Part shown: piece by piece, positions 9,078 through 17,555 of the stretch
Position numbering within the stretch: position 1 is the first letter of the stretch
How the letters are laid out: each line of letters begins with the position of its first letter
Assembly (NCBI GenBank): GCA_013285405.1
Contig: CP053446.1
Location: forward strand, 1,835,985-1,899,984
Reading direction: 5' to 3'
Origin: Ignavibacteriota bacterium
Lineage (GTDB): Bacteria > Bacteroidota > Ignavibacteria > Ignavibacteriales > Ignavibacteriaceae
Length of the DNA: 64,000 nucleotides
Program-made: the position numbers and the translations under genes
Notes under the pieces: model-generated
Told to the model about the DNA's origin: nothing
Databases searched by the model: none
The model's input: only the letters and a program-made list of their open reading frames with translations

Positions 9078-9400
9078 ATTTCCCCATCTATACTTTTTTT
9101 TATATCTATGTTTTCTTTAAGCAGAATAGCAATTGCTTCATCCCGGTCTCTCAGTTTAGATTCAAGTTTTTCTATCTTTTTTTGTTCAATAGTAGTTTGT
9201 TTATTATTTACTGCTTTTGTTTGAAAAATATCTTTTGCTCCTTCAAAAAGCTTTTTCTTCCAGTTATATATATCATTGGGGTGAACATAGTATTTTTCTG
9301 CAAGCTGGCTGATGGGAATATTGTTTTCAAGAAGTTCTCTAAGAATAAGAACTTTCTGCTCAGGTGAATAAAATTTTCTTTCTCTTTTTGTTTCGGACAT
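9074..9400 (-). CDS. IS3-family transposase OrfA (copy 3)
   Basis: 108 residues, same protein as 5280-5606: N-terminal HTH and C-terminal coiled coil. ATGA overlap with orfB. Because orfB is broken here, only OrfA is expected from this copy; OrfA alone can act as a repressor or competitor in related IS3 elements (family knowledge). Confidence 0.92.
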   Translation of the reverse strand: MSETKRERKFYSPEQKVLILRELLENNIPISQLAEKYYVHPNDIYNWKKKLFEGAKDIFQTKAVNNKQTTIEQKKIEKLESKLRDRDEAIAILLKENIDIKKSIDGEI

Positions 9401-9467
9401 TGAAATTTTCCTTTCTGTTTACATTAATACAAATTTAGGAAATTCCATTTCCGTCTGAAGCATTACA

Positions 9468-9695
9468 CGGATAGCCGAGTACATCAATATCGGAAGTAAC
9501 TTCATCATACTGATTATTACCAACTTCCATAAAGTTGTAGCCAAAGAGTGGTTCAGTGGTGCTGATTCTGCTAGCTACAACTTTATAATTTGTATTGCTG
9601 TTATCATCAATATAAAACCATATTTCACCATGAATAGCGACTATATTTTGAACTGATAAAACCAACAGAAAAAGTGTAATTGCTAAGATTTTCAT
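9468..9695 (-). pseudogene. Proximal part (signal peptide) of the split secreted-protein gene
   Basis: Starts at ATG 9695 after AAGGGAG, with a clear signal peptide (MKILAITLFLLVLSVQNIVA). 76 codons follow, up to DVLGYP at the IS edge (9468); reading on gives only IS-encoded residues and a stop at 9435. The longer upstream ORF extension lacks a ribosome site. Codon 76 (CCG) can be joined directly to CTC at 6622, continuing in frame into the fragment at 6618-8063. The gene follows lipoprotein paralog 3 by about 200 bp with a hairpin between. With both parts joined it would exceed 556 residues. Confidence 0.85.
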
Positions 9696-9809
9696 TTTTT
9701 CTCCCTTATTTTTAATTGAAAAAATTTTTAGGTTTGTTCCACAAACAAAAAAGGTACAGCTCACAAGTGTGAGAATTTTTAATACCAAGGCTAATTGTTT
9801 GTATTTCGG

Positions 9810-9833
9810 GTAACGGCGTTTCAGCACCGTTAC
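9810..9833. terminator. Hairpin between lipoprotein 3 and its secreted partner
   Basis: GTAACGG and CCGTTAC arms around a 10-nt loop. It occupies the same place as the 11-bp hairpins at 3463 and 5155 and has similar arm ends (GAGTA.CG). No T run follows on the minus strand, so an attenuator or processing role in a lipoprotein-secreted protein operon is more likely than full termination. Confidence 0.45.
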
Positions 9834-9900
9834 TCTCTTACTTAACTGATAGAGTTTTGATCATTTACATCACCTCCTTACATATATTTATTTTAATTAA

Positions 9901-11187
9901 TCAGTTCTTACCAATTACTATTTTTGCTTCACTCGTAGTACTTCCCACACAAAAAATTGTGTTATTAGCTATGAATATTCCCGAGTATCTTGTATTATCT
10001 GAAGAGATTTGTCCACGGAAATCTCGCCATTCCATACCATTATAAATGTAAACTCCATCAAATGCACCCGAAGCAACTGTAACGCCAGTTTGTTTATTGT
10101 ATTTTATATCCCAGATGTAGTAGCCAAAACTTTGTATATGTGAAAATTTATTTCCTATCATTTCAAACACACCATCACCTCCAAAATATACCTGCTTCAT
10201 TGTAGCAATGCTTACTGCATTTAATGACCATGGATCACTTATTGGCAGATCATTCCAGATTGTTCCATCGTACTTAATCGCAAGTAATGGCGGCACCATA
10301 CCTGTTCCAACTCCAATTATAAAATCAGAGGCATACCCATCTAAATCTTTAACAAATACTTGATCAGCATTACTGTAAACAATCTGAGCTTTGTTCCCAT
10401 TCCAGTGTATGACTTTTCCTCGTCCACTACCAAAATAAACATTATTGCTGTTCGTTCCCCAGACGGCATAATATGGTATATTATCTACTAAGATTTGGTC
10501 ATTAAATAGTATTTCATCCCATATCTGTCCATTAAAATGGTAAATGGTTCCCCCAACTGTCCAAATATCGTTTGCTGAAAATCCGTGAATTGCTAGTCCA
10601 CCACCGAACTGACTTGCAACGTTCCATTCAACACCATTCCAGTGTATCACTCCGAAAGAGGTATCATTAAAGTAAACACCACCAACTGCATAGACATTAT
10701 TCTCATCAGTTCCCCAAACATCATAAAGAACACTTCCTGGATCACCTAGAGCAAACTCCTGCCAGGTGTAATTAAAGTTCGTTGCTGCAAGGGTTGTGAT
10801 AGTTATTATGTTACCGCTGTCTTTTCTTTCTCCTGTAGAGTCTATTCGCACTGTATAATATGTGTAGTTAGTGTTAAGCTGTAAACCATTCCCGTTGTTA
10901 TCATCAATGATGCTTGTGTCATTTGTCGTTATTGGATACTCGGAGACAAGTGTATCGGCATTATTAAATATTCGGTATAGTTTTACTGTAGAGTGTTTAT
11001 TACTAGTAGTTGTTTTGGAATTAATAATTATGCTTCTGTGAGTAGCATATTCAAAAGTAAGTCTTAGAGTATCCTTAACATCAGATGGTGGTGGTGGCGG
11101 CGGTACCACAGGTGGTTCATCTTTACAGCCGGATATAACAATAAACAAAAAACTGATTTTTAATAAGACCGCACAAATGCTTTTCAT
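9901..11187 (-). CDS. Propeller-type lipoprotein, paralog 3
   Basis: Lipoprotein of about 428 residues: lipobox VISGC, an acidic Pro-rich linker (VVPPPPPPSD), a fibronectin-III-like region, then propeller repeats (WGTDENNVYAVGGVY, WGTNSNNVYFGSGRGKVIHW). More distant from paralogs 1 and 2, but the same domain plan and a related upstream block. ATG 11187 is preferred over the in-frame TTG at 11193 because AGGAG lies 6 nt upstream of the ATG. First gene of a unit whose secreted partner was split by IS copy 3. Function unknown. Confidence 0.85.
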   Translation of the reverse strand: MKSICAVLLKISFLFIVISGCKDEPPVVPPPPPPSDVKDTLRLTFEYATHRSIIINSKTTTSNKHSTVKLYRIFNNADTLVSEYPITTNDTSIIDDNNGNGLQLNTNYTYYTVRIDSTGERKDSGNIITITTLAATNFNYTWQEFALGDPGSVLYDVWGTDENNVYAVGGVYFNDTSFGVIHWNGVEWNVASQFGGGLAIHGFSANDIWTVGGTIYHFNGQIWDEILFNDQILVDNIPYYAVWGTNSNNVYFGSGRGKVIHWNGNKAQIVYSNADQVFVKDLDGYASDFIIGVGTGMVPPLLAIKYDGTIWNDLPISDPWSLNAVSIATMKQVYFGGDGVFEMIGNKFSHIQSFGYYIWDIKYNKQTGVTVASGAFDGVYIYNGMEWRDFRGQISSDNTRYSGIFIANNTIFCVGSTTSEAKIVIGKN

Positions 11188-11203
11188 TTTCAACTCCTAA
11201 AAA

Positions 11204-11249
11204 AACTAATAGTTATTTAGTCTTAATTTAAAGTTACGCCGGGAGGAAT
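11204..11249 (-). promoter_or_regulatory. Conserved upstream block of lipoprotein paralog 3
   Basis: AACTAATAGTTATTTAGTC followed by TTAATTTAAA (plus-strand reading) matches the blocks upstream of paralogs 1 and 2, whereas sequence further upstream differs. Probable shared promoter or operator. The rest of 11250-11416 shows no gene I can support. Confidence 0.45.
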
Positions 11250-11416
11250 GCCAGTCTTTAAACAGCAATTATTATGCTGTAAACGTAGTTGCGTTTCCGC
11301 TAAAAAATCAAATCAAAAAAAAATGAGAGTAAAAAAGTTAATACACTGTAGAAATTTTTACGAAGGTGTAAGAAAATTAGTGACACAAAAAAGGGAACTC
11401 ACATCTCCAAACAAAA

Positions 11417-11438
11417 AAGGCGACCTTCCGATCGCCTT
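11417..11438 (-). terminator. Intrinsic terminator of the thioredoxin-like gene
   Basis: On the minus strand AAGGCGA and TCGCCTT pair around an 8-nt loop and are followed by a run of T. It starts 7 bp after the stop codon at 11446. Confidence 0.85.
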
Positions 11439-11445
11439 AACTAAA

Positions 11446-11901
11446 CTATAAATAGGATTTGATATGCTCAACATATTTGGCAGCACCGCCAGGTTGATAA
11501 CCGGTTTGTGCAACGAATTCACCTTTATCGTTGAAAATTAAAATGGTTGGAAATCCCTGAACTCCATATTTCTGCGCAAGATTATTATTATAAGTTTTGG
11601 TTTCCTCTGTCTGCTCAATGTCTTTTGGAAAATCGAGCATTACTAATACTAAATTATCTTTTGCATAAGTTTCAAATTCTTTCTGCTGGAAAACTTCTGC
11701 ACTTAATCTTTTACACCAGATACACCAGTCGCTGCCAGTGAAGTTAACAAGAACAGCTTTGTTTTCTTTCTTTGCCTGTTCAATTGCATTTTCAAGATTA
11801 TTGGTCCAGTTAAGGTTTCCGGTTGAAGAGGATGACTGACCGTTATTGCAGGAAGTAAATAAAAATACTAATAAAACTAAAAGTGCTGATATTTGTTTCA
11901 A
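11446..11901 (-). CDS. Thioredoxin-fold lipoprotein
   Basis: 151-residue thioredoxin_7-type protein. Signal peptide with lipobox LFTSC, then a thioredoxin fold with redox motif WCIWC and the cis-Pro segment GVQGFPTILIF. Likely a membrane-anchored periplasmic disulfide reductase; the partner is not identifiable. TTG at 11901 is the likely start: AGGAG sits 7 nt upstream and the signal peptide follows at once, while the longer frame to 11955 adds a basic, unsupported extension. Single gene with its own terminator. Confidence 0.85.
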   Translation of the reverse strand: MKQISALLVLLVFLFTSCNNGQSSSSTGNLNWTNNLENAIEQAKKENKAVLVNFTGSDWCIWCKRLSAEVFQQKEFETYAKDNLVLVMLDFPKDIEQTEETKTYNNNLAQKYGVQGFPTILIFNDKGEFVAQTGYQPGGAAKYVEHIKSYL

Positions 11902-12000
11902 ACCAGATCTCCTGTATTTGAGTTGAATAAAAATTTTTACTGTTATTTGATACAATAATAGTAATGAAGATTCAGAAAATCATTAAAACAATTAGTGCAA

Positions 12001-13545
12001 TTATGATTCCTCAACATCAATTTCTTCAAGTTTTTTGGGTATCGGTGGGCGTTCATAAAGTTGTGTTAAACCAAAATAATGTTTAGAAAGATTTTCATCA
12101 ATCTGATCCCAGGTAAACCTCCAGCTCCAGTTACCACCGGTTGTGCTTGGAAAATTCATCCTCGCTTCGGTTCCAAGTTTCAAAATATCCTGCATTGGAA
12201 TAATTACAATGTTTGCGACAGAAGCATAAGCAACCCGAATAAGCTCGGATAGAATATCATCTCCAAAATAATTCAGATAAATCTGTGCATGCTCGTAGAT
12301 ATCATTCTTTCCTTTATTTGATTTTTCTTTTTCGAAATAAGCACGGGTTGTATCATTATCATGAGTTCCGGTATATACAACACAATTTGGAACGAAGTTA
12401 TGAGGAAGAAATTTGGTTTCCATCTTTGTACCAAATGCGAACTGTAAAACCTTCATTCCGGGAAATCTAAATTTATCGCGAAGAGCTTCAACTGGTGGAG
12501 TAATAACTCCAAGATCTTCAGCAAGAATCGGAAGATCGCCAAGATATTTTTTTAATGTGCTGAATAATTTGTCCCCCGGAGCTTTTACCCATTTACCATT
12601 TATTGCTGTTTTTTCTCCACCGGGAATTTTCCAGAAGGCTTCGAATCCTCTGAAGTGATCAATACGCACAATATCAACAAGTTCAAAGAGACTTGAGAAT
12701 CTCTCACGCCACCAGAGGAAATCATCTTTTTCTATTTCATCCCATTTATAAAGCGGATTTCCCCAGAGTTGTCCGGTTTTACTAAAATAATCCGGTGGAA
12801 CACCAGCTACAAAAGTTAAATTACCTTCATCATCTACAGTGAATAAATTTTTATTTGACCAGAGATCGGAGCTATCATAAGCAATAAATATCGGCATGTC
12901 ACCAATTATCTTTATTCCTTTTTCGTTTGCATATTTTCTTAGAGAATTCCACTGTCTGAAAAAAATAAACTGAACAAATTTATGATATTCAATTTCATCA
13001 GCTAATTTCTTCTTCCACTCAGCTAAAACTTTTTCATCTCTTTGCACGAGACCTTTTTCCCAACTGTTCCATGCCGCTCCGTTGTGATGATCTTTGCAAG
13101 CCATAAAAATTGCAAAATCTTCCAGCCATTTTTTTTGTGAGTTGCTAAATTTTTCAAATTCATTTTCGATGTTTCGTGAATTACTCTTAAAGTTCTGATA
13201 AGCCTTTTTCAATAAAGATTTTTTAAACTCGATCACTTTTCCGTAATCAATTTTCCTAAGATCAGACTGTGGTAGATTTTTCAGATCATCAATAGAAAGG
13301 AAACCATCATTCATTAATTTATCAGGACTGACAATCAGCGGGTTTCCTGCAAAAGCAGAAAAACATTGATATGGAGAATCACCATAACCAGTCGGTCCAA
13401 GTGGAAAAGTTTGCCAGAGTGTTTGTCCCGCTTCTTTTAAAAAATCAACAAACTTGTATGCTTCACTGCCAAGATCGCCAATTCCATATTTGCCGGGAAG
13501 TGATGTTGGATGAAGGAGAATGCCAGCACTGCGTTCAAATTGCAT
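12001..13545 (-). CDS. malQ: 4-alpha-glucanotransferase (GH77)
   Basis: Amylomaltase of 514 residues that transfers 4-alpha-glucan segments during maltodextrin and glycogen metabolism. The N-terminus RSAGILLHPTSLPG and WQTFPLGPTGYGDSPYQ are GH77 hallmarks. Catalytic residues are visible: nucleophile D296 (VRIDHFRG), acid/base E343 (LAEDLG) and D396 (GTHDND). The length is the normal bacterial short form. Glycogen phosphorylase is encoded at 48713-51235, so the organism probably turns over glycogen or maltodextrin. Transcribed alone on the minus strand. Confidence 0.97.
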   Translation of the reverse strand: MQFERSAGILLHPTSLPGKYGIGDLGSEAYKFVDFLKEAGQTLWQTFPLGPTGYGDSPYQCFSAFAGNPLIVSPDKLMNDGFLSIDDLKNLPQSDLRKIDYGKVIEFKKSLLKKAYQNFKSNSRNIENEFEKFSNSQKKWLEDFAIFMACKDHHNGAAWNSWEKGLVQRDEKVLAEWKKKLADEIEYHKFVQFIFFRQWNSLRKYANEKGIKIIGDMPIFIAYDSSDLWSNKNLFTVDDEGNLTFVAGVPPDYFSKTGQLWGNPLYKWDEIEKDDFLWWRERFSSLFELVDIVRIDHFRGFEAFWKIPGGEKTAINGKWVKAPGDKLFSTLKKYLGDLPILAEDLGVITPPVEALRDKFRFPGMKVLQFAFGTKMETKFLPHNFVPNCVVYTGTHDNDTTRAYFEKEKSNKGKNDIYEHAQIYLNYFGDDILSELIRVAYASVANIVIIPMQDILKLGTEARMNFPSTTGGNWSWRFTWDQIDENLSKHYFGLTQLYERPPIPKKLEEIDVEES

Positions 13546-13624
13546 ATATAATCCTTTGAATTTTTAAGCGTAAAAATAATTATTAGGATAAATAAAGAGA
13601 AAAAGCATGAGTTTAAAAAGAAGA

Positions 13625-13653
13625 ATCTCTGCACCGTTTGTTAGTGCAGAGAT
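13625..13653 (-). terminator. Terminator hairpin after the first beta-barrel gene
   Basis: ATCTCTGCA and TGCAGAGAT arms with an 11-nt loop, and T-rich sequence on the minus strand. It lies just below the stop of the gene at 13665 and before malQ. Confidence 0.75.
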
Positions 13654-13664
13654 AAAAAAATATT

Positions 13665-14297
13665 TTAAAGGATCGAGAATCCGAAATAGACGTTAAAGTT
13701 GATTACGTTGTTTTTTAAATCCCACGGATCGGATGAATCATCGAATGTAGTTAGTCCTAGAATATATCTTATATCGGCACCAAGTTCATTTTTACCAACA
13801 TTAAAACCAAGACCGCCGCCGAATGCCAATGAAACCTCTGTTGATTTAGTATCATCTTTCAAATCATTTTCTTGAGATTGACTTTCATATTCCACTTTAG
13901 ATTTTGCCGTCATATTAAAACCGATTGCTGGACCAGCAAAAATAGCGGGTTTAATATTTGAACCCTCTATCGGTATCAGAAATTTAAAGAGAAGTGGTAC
14001 TTCTATATAATCAAGTGAAATAGTTAAGTCTGCTCCGCTTTCTGAATAGGTTGCACCTTTCATTGTATAATAAACCTCGGGCTGAATAGCGAACATATTA
14101 CTGAATTGATACATAAAGAAAAATCCGCCTGCAAAACCAGTCTTTGAATCTAAACTTTGACCACCTAAGATCTGATCCGCATCATCACCACCTATACTTG
14201 CAATATTTAGCCCAGCCTTTGGACCTATCTGCATTTGAGGTAGGGAAATAGATGTGAATGCAACAAAGACGAGCAGCACGGTAAATAACTTTTTCAT
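13665..14297 (-). CDS. Outer-membrane beta-barrel protein (OMP_b-brl type)
   Basis: 210 residues with a signal peptide (ending SISLPQ), then MQIGPKAGLNIASIGG and alternating hydrophobic strands such as FAGGFFFMYQF and LAFGGGLGFNVG, ending in an aromatic/hydrophobic strand (NVYFGFSIL). This is the pattern of small 8-stranded outer-membrane barrels common in Bacteroidota. Role unknown. It heads a run of three separate barrel genes (to 15915), each with its own upstream gap, so they are not clearly one operon. Confidence 0.85.
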   Translation of the reverse strand: MKKLFTVLLVFVAFTSISLPQMQIGPKAGLNIASIGGDDADQILGGQSLDSKTGFAGGFFFMYQFSNMFAIQPEVYYTMKGATYSESGADLTISLDYIEVPLLFKFLIPIEGSNIKPAIFAGPAIGFNMTAKSKVEYESQSQENDLKDDTKSTEVSLAFGGGLGFNVGKNELGADIRYILGLTTFDDSSDPWDLKNNVINFNVYFGFSIL

Positions 14298-14473
14298 TTC
14301 ATTCTCCTATTTTGTGAGTAAAAAATTAAAGTGCCAATAGAAACTTATGGGAAATAAGTTCTCAAAAGCAAATTTGATTGATGTTATGATATCATCATTA
14401 ATTAATGAAATGTTGAATGAATAATCAGTGAAGCATCTAGTAAGATTAAAGCTAATACCAGAGTGGATATTAA

Positions 14474-14495
14474 AAAGCAGTGCCGAGGCACTGCT
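14474..14495 (-). terminator. Intrinsic terminator of the second beta-barrel gene
   Basis: AAGCAGTGC and GCACTGCTT pair perfectly around CGAG; on the minus strand the stem is followed by TTTT. It lies 24 bp beyond the stop of the gene at 14519. The remaining bases of 14298-14518 hold no gene that I can see. Confidence 0.88.
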
Positions 14496-14518
14496 TGTAA
14501 ACGAACTTAATTAAGAAA

Positions 14519-15073
14519 TTAATTTAAACCGAATAAGAGTCCAACCATAACGCTTACATAATTCGAAGCACTACCTTCTGAAGAAATGCTGTTGAATTTT
14601 GCATTAACATCGAGGTCCATATTGTTTCCAACCCGATATAAGAACCCAGCACCAGCACCAAAACCAAAGTAACTATCTGATTCTGAACCAGAATAGGTTA
14701 CACCCATAAGTTCATACTCATAATCAAAGTTACTGAAATGCATACCTAATTCTGCACCAATGTAAGGATGAAATTGTCCTTGTCCGAACAAATATCTCGC
14801 ACCTACCATTACAGGAATACTGCTGAATGTAGATCCATCAAGTGCATCTTTACCGCTCCAGGTTAAATAACCAGCTGAGCCTGTAACATCAACATTTGGA
14901 TTAACATGGTATGCGAATAAAGCATTACCACCAAAACCCATGTCATAACCATCACCGAAATCACCCATTGGAAGAGCTATTCCAGCGTTTACGCCAAGAG
15001 CAATTTTTCCCTGCGCATTAGTATATCCTGCAACTAAAAGTAATACAAAAAGAACTGCAAGAATTTTTTTCAT
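14519..15073 (-). CDS. Outer-membrane beta-barrel protein
   Basis: 184 residues. Signal peptide (LLLVAGYTNAQ), then barrel strands KIALGVNAGIALPMGDFG, GVTYSG and FGFGAGAGFLYRVG, with a C-terminal strand ending VGLLFGLN. Length and periodicity match 8-stranded OmpW/OmpX-like barrels. No enzymatic motif. Own terminator downstream; SD AAGGATC upstream of the ATG. Confidence 0.83.
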   Translation of the reverse strand: MKKILAVLFVLLLVAGYTNAQGKIALGVNAGIALPMGDFGDGYDMGFGGNALFAYHVNPNVDVTGSAGYLTWSGKDALDGSTFSSIPVMVGARYLFGQGQFHPYIGAELGMHFSNFDYEYELMGVTYSGSESDSYFGFGAGAGFLYRVGNNMDLDVNAKFNSISSEGSASNYVSVMVGLLFGLN

Positions 15074-15228
15074 TTTTAGATCCTTCTTTATTTATAAATA
15101 ATTGAATTAAAAAAGTCTGACAAATCTATATTGACCTGTATCAAATAAGCAAATATTCTCCAGAATATTTTGTTCAACAGTTAAATACATCACAATAATT
15201 AATTATATCCCGGTAATTATTTCCTTTT

Positions 15229-15915
15229 TTAGAAATGAACATTTAAAAGTACACTGAAAGTACTTATGCCAAAGGAAGTACTGCTCGGACCTGTTTCAGT
15301 TTCACCTTCGGATGTTACTTCCGGCTCACCAAGACTTCTGAATCCAAGTGAATATTTTCCACCAAGTGATAATCCTTCAGTAAAGAACCAATCAAAACCA
15401 AACTGAGCAGCGATTCCCCAACCGCTTCCGGAATAATCAGTAATTTCAGTTGCGCCTCCATCCGGGGTAAATTCTTCAGTAGCAGAAAGTGAACTTAAAT
15501 TAATATTTGCACCTATGTAAGGAGATACACCATACAGAGACATCAAGTGGTAATTTGCATCAATACCAACTCCAACAATTGTTGATGATGATTCCGATTT
15601 TCCTGTTTCTGTTTCCAGGCTGCTTGAATTCGTTCCGAAACTTACACCCAATGCAATTGCAATTTGATGTGTAACGAAATACCGAAAACCAGCTCCCATC
15701 AGGTCCATAGAAGTAAATCCTTGATCAGGAACGCTCACGGTACCAACATAAACTGGTTCAAGATTGCTTTGAAATGGTGTATATTGAAATATAAACGACT
15801 TGGCTCCAGCTCTTACTTCTGGTTTTGGACCATCGTAATTAGAATTAACCTGTGCAAACATGGTTGTAATTCCAAATACAATAATTAATATGATCGAACA
15901 GCTCACACGCTTCAT
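15229..15915 (-). CDS. Outer-membrane beta-barrel protein
   Basis: 228 residues: signal peptide ending TMFAQ, then barrel-type strands (GFRYFVTHQIAIALGVSFG, GIAAQFGFDWFFTEGLSLGG) and a C-terminal strand FSVLLNVHF ending in Phe, the usual signal for Bam-dependent insertion. AGGAGAA ribosome site upstream. Function unknown. Confidence 0.83.
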   Translation of the reverse strand: MKRVSCSIILIIVFGITTMFAQVNSNYDGPKPEVRAGAKSFIFQYTPFQSNLEPVYVGTVSVPDQGFTSMDLMGAGFRYFVTHQIAIALGVSFGTNSSSLETETGKSESSSTIVGVGIDANYHLMSLYGVSPYIGANINLSSLSATEEFTPDGGATEITDYSGSGWGIAAQFGFDWFFTEGLSLGGKYSLGFRSLGEPEVTSEGETETGPSSTSFGISTFSVLLNVHF

Positions 15916-16293
15916 ATGTTTTCTCCTAATTATTTTGTTAAGCGAACAATAGTATTAAATATATTTTTAGAAACTCAAACGACTAATTAAAAATGTATCC
16001 ACCAAGCAACACGTCATTTTCAATTATTAAGCCAAATTCATTTCCAAAAAAGCGTTCATTTAGCTAGCTTTAAGCCTTCTTGAGAGGAAGGAATGAAATC
16101 TTTAAGAAATCTTTACAAGCGGGTTTTTCACTGATCAACAAAATAAAGAATGCCAGCACTTTTCATATAGAGTATTACTTGGTTAGCTACTTTCCAATTC
16201 CACCGAATAAATAATTTTTCTTTCCCGTTTTTGATTAAATAAGGAGAGCTTGTTCAGTTTTATGGATAGATGAATATTTTTATTGGGTAACAA
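15916..16293. other. Intergenic region without recognised gene
   Basis: 378 bp, AT-rich. No ORF with a plausible start, no RNA gene and no convincing hairpin seen. It contains the promoter region of the barrel gene on the minus strand. Confidence 0.6.
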
Positions 16294-16821
16294 TCACGTA
16301 AGTTTTTCGTGCAGGTATTTTACTATCTCCTCAACCGAGCTGCAAGGTTTAACAACATCAACTCTTCTGCCTTCAAATTTCATCTGCAAGTTCATTGTTT
16401 CAACTATCGACTTCCAGATTGAAGAGTGACACGCAACCGGTTTCGACTTCATCATATCTTTATTAATGTACTCCCAAACTGCGGCAAGCTCAAGTAAAGT
16501 TCCGGTTCCTCCCTGCAATACTGCAAATCCGTCACCAAGCTCAATTAGTTTATTTATTCTTTCGAAAAGAGTATCGCAGACAATTTCTTTTGTTACATAT
16601 TTATTTGTCTTTGCACCCCACAAATTAACTGTAACTCCATAAGCTTCACCTCCACCCTCAACAGCACCTTTTGAAGCAGCTTCCATAATACCATTAAATC
16701 CGCCGGTACAAATATCAAAATTCATTGAGGCAAGATTTTTACCTAATGTGTATGCTGTCAGGTATTGTTCATCGTTGAGTGTTGGTTTAGCACTGCCGAA
16801 GATGGTTATTATTTTTTTCAT
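16294..16821 (-). CDS. LOG-family (SLOG superfamily) protein
   Basis: 175-residue Rossmann-like protein with the nucleotide-binding features of LOG / TIGR00725 proteins: N-terminal ITIFGSAKP, CTGGFNGIMEAASKGA and QGGTGTLLELA, a variant of the PGGxGTxxE motif. Members are often labelled lysine decarboxylases, but characterised LOG proteins are phosphoribohydrolases releasing cytokinin-like bases. The Gln in place of Pro in the motif puts it nearer the bacterial TIGR00725 branch, of uncertain substrate. Monocistronic. Confidence 0.85.
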   Translation of the reverse strand: MKKIITIFGSAKPTLNDEQYLTAYTLGKNLASMNFDICTGGFNGIMEAASKGAVEGGGEAYGVTVNLWGAKTNKYVTKEIVCDTLFERINKLIELGDGFAVLQGGTGTLLELAAVWEYINKDMMKSKPVACHSSIWKSIVETMNLQMKFEGRRVDVVKPCSSVEEIVKYLHEKLT

Positions 16822-16863
16822 CGAACGATTTATTTTTTACGTGTGAAATATAATCAAATAAAA

Positions 16864-16893
16864 AATCCGTAACTTTTTAGAAGATTACGGATT
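16864..16893 (-). terminator. Intrinsic terminator of the yceI operon
   Basis: AATCCGTAA and TTACGGATT form a 9-bp stem with a 12-nt loop; on the minus strand it is followed by TTTTTATTT. Located about 22 bp beyond the YceI stop codon and upstream of the LOG gene. Confidence 0.85.
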
Positions 16894-16915
16894 CAATTTC
16901 TGTTATGTGCTAATA

Positions 16916-17545
16916 TTACTTTGCGTTTGATCCTCTGAGTGTTGCGGTAATTTCTATATTGTCTGCAACTTTCTGACCAACTATCATATTCTCAACATCA
17001 AAATCTGAAAGTAAAATGTTGAATTTTGCCTGAACCCCTAATAAATCGCCCGGGGCAAATTGTGCTGTTTGTTCGCTCGCATCAAGATATGTTATAGATG
17101 CATCGGCTACTACTTCTTTTGTTACGCCGTGAACAGTAAAATCACCCGTTACTTTTGCGTTTAACTTATTATCGGCTTCTACTTTTATATCGTCAACTTT
17201 TTTAATTGTAAAAGATATCTCCGGATAATTTTCAGCATCCAGCCAATTTTCACTTCTGAGATGTTCATCTCTTAAATCAATTGCTGTCTTTAAAGAAGTT
17301 ACTGGAATGCTGATTGACCCTTTCATGTTTTTTATGTCACTGACATTTAAAGTTACTTTTCCTTTGACCCCGTTAGAAATCCCGGTAATATCTTCAAGCG
17401 GTGTTGTGCTGAAAAATTTCACCTGGTTTCTTTTATCTTCAAAATTAAAAGTCTGCTCGCCGGTTGCTTTCACTTTGAATCCTTGAGAAAAGGCACAAGA
17501 AAATCCAACCAGCATTAATAAGCATGTTTTAAGTATTGTCTTCAT
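16916..17545 (-). CDS. YceI-family periplasmic protein
   Basis: 209 residues. Signal peptide (LLMLVGFSCAFSQ), then the YceI lipocalin-like barrel: KGSISIPVTSLKTAIDLRDEHL, AENYPEISFTIKK, VTGDFTVHGVTKEV and FNILLSDFDV are family hallmarks. YceI proteins bind isoprenoid-type lipids such as polyisoprenoids in known cases; the ligand here is unknown. ATG 17545 is chosen because the signal peptide starts there after a GGAGAAA site; the longer frame overlaps the upstream gene. Second gene of an operon with the membrane protein at 17556. Confidence 0.9.
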   Translation of the reverse strand: MKTILKTCLLMLVGFSCAFSQGFKVKATGEQTFNFEDKRNQVKFFSTTPLEDITGISNGVKGKVTLNVSDIKNMKGSISIPVTSLKTAIDLRDEHLRSENWLDAENYPEISFTIKKVDDIKVEADNKLNAKVTGDFTVHGVTKEVVADASITYLDASEQTAQFAPGDLLGVQAKFNILLSDFDVENMIVGQKVADNIEITATLRGSNAK

Positions 17546-17555
17546 TTTTTCTCCA

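Larger units (their letters stand above)
8064..9467 (-). mobile_element. IS3-family element, copy 3 (1,404 bp, inverted)
   Basis: Complete element in the opposite orientation to copies 1 and 2, with the same ends (TGTATTGG at 8064, GCATTACA ending at 9467). It carries an intact orfA and a frameshifted orfB. Its own two flanks do not match, but its orfA-side flank (CGGA at 9468-9471) equals the reverse complement of the flank right of copy 2 (TCCG at 6618-6621). This is consistent with a 4-bp target duplication separated by inversion of 6618-8063. Confidence 0.95.

Noticed and set aside
11248..11451. 67-codon plus-strand ORF with Lys-rich protein
   Set aside because: It overlaps the thioredoxin terminator and the lipoprotein upstream block and has no convincing ribosome site.
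16294..16821. Lysine decarboxylase
   Set aside because: The LOG/SLOG motifs are present, and the decarboxylase label in this family is a historic mis-annotation.
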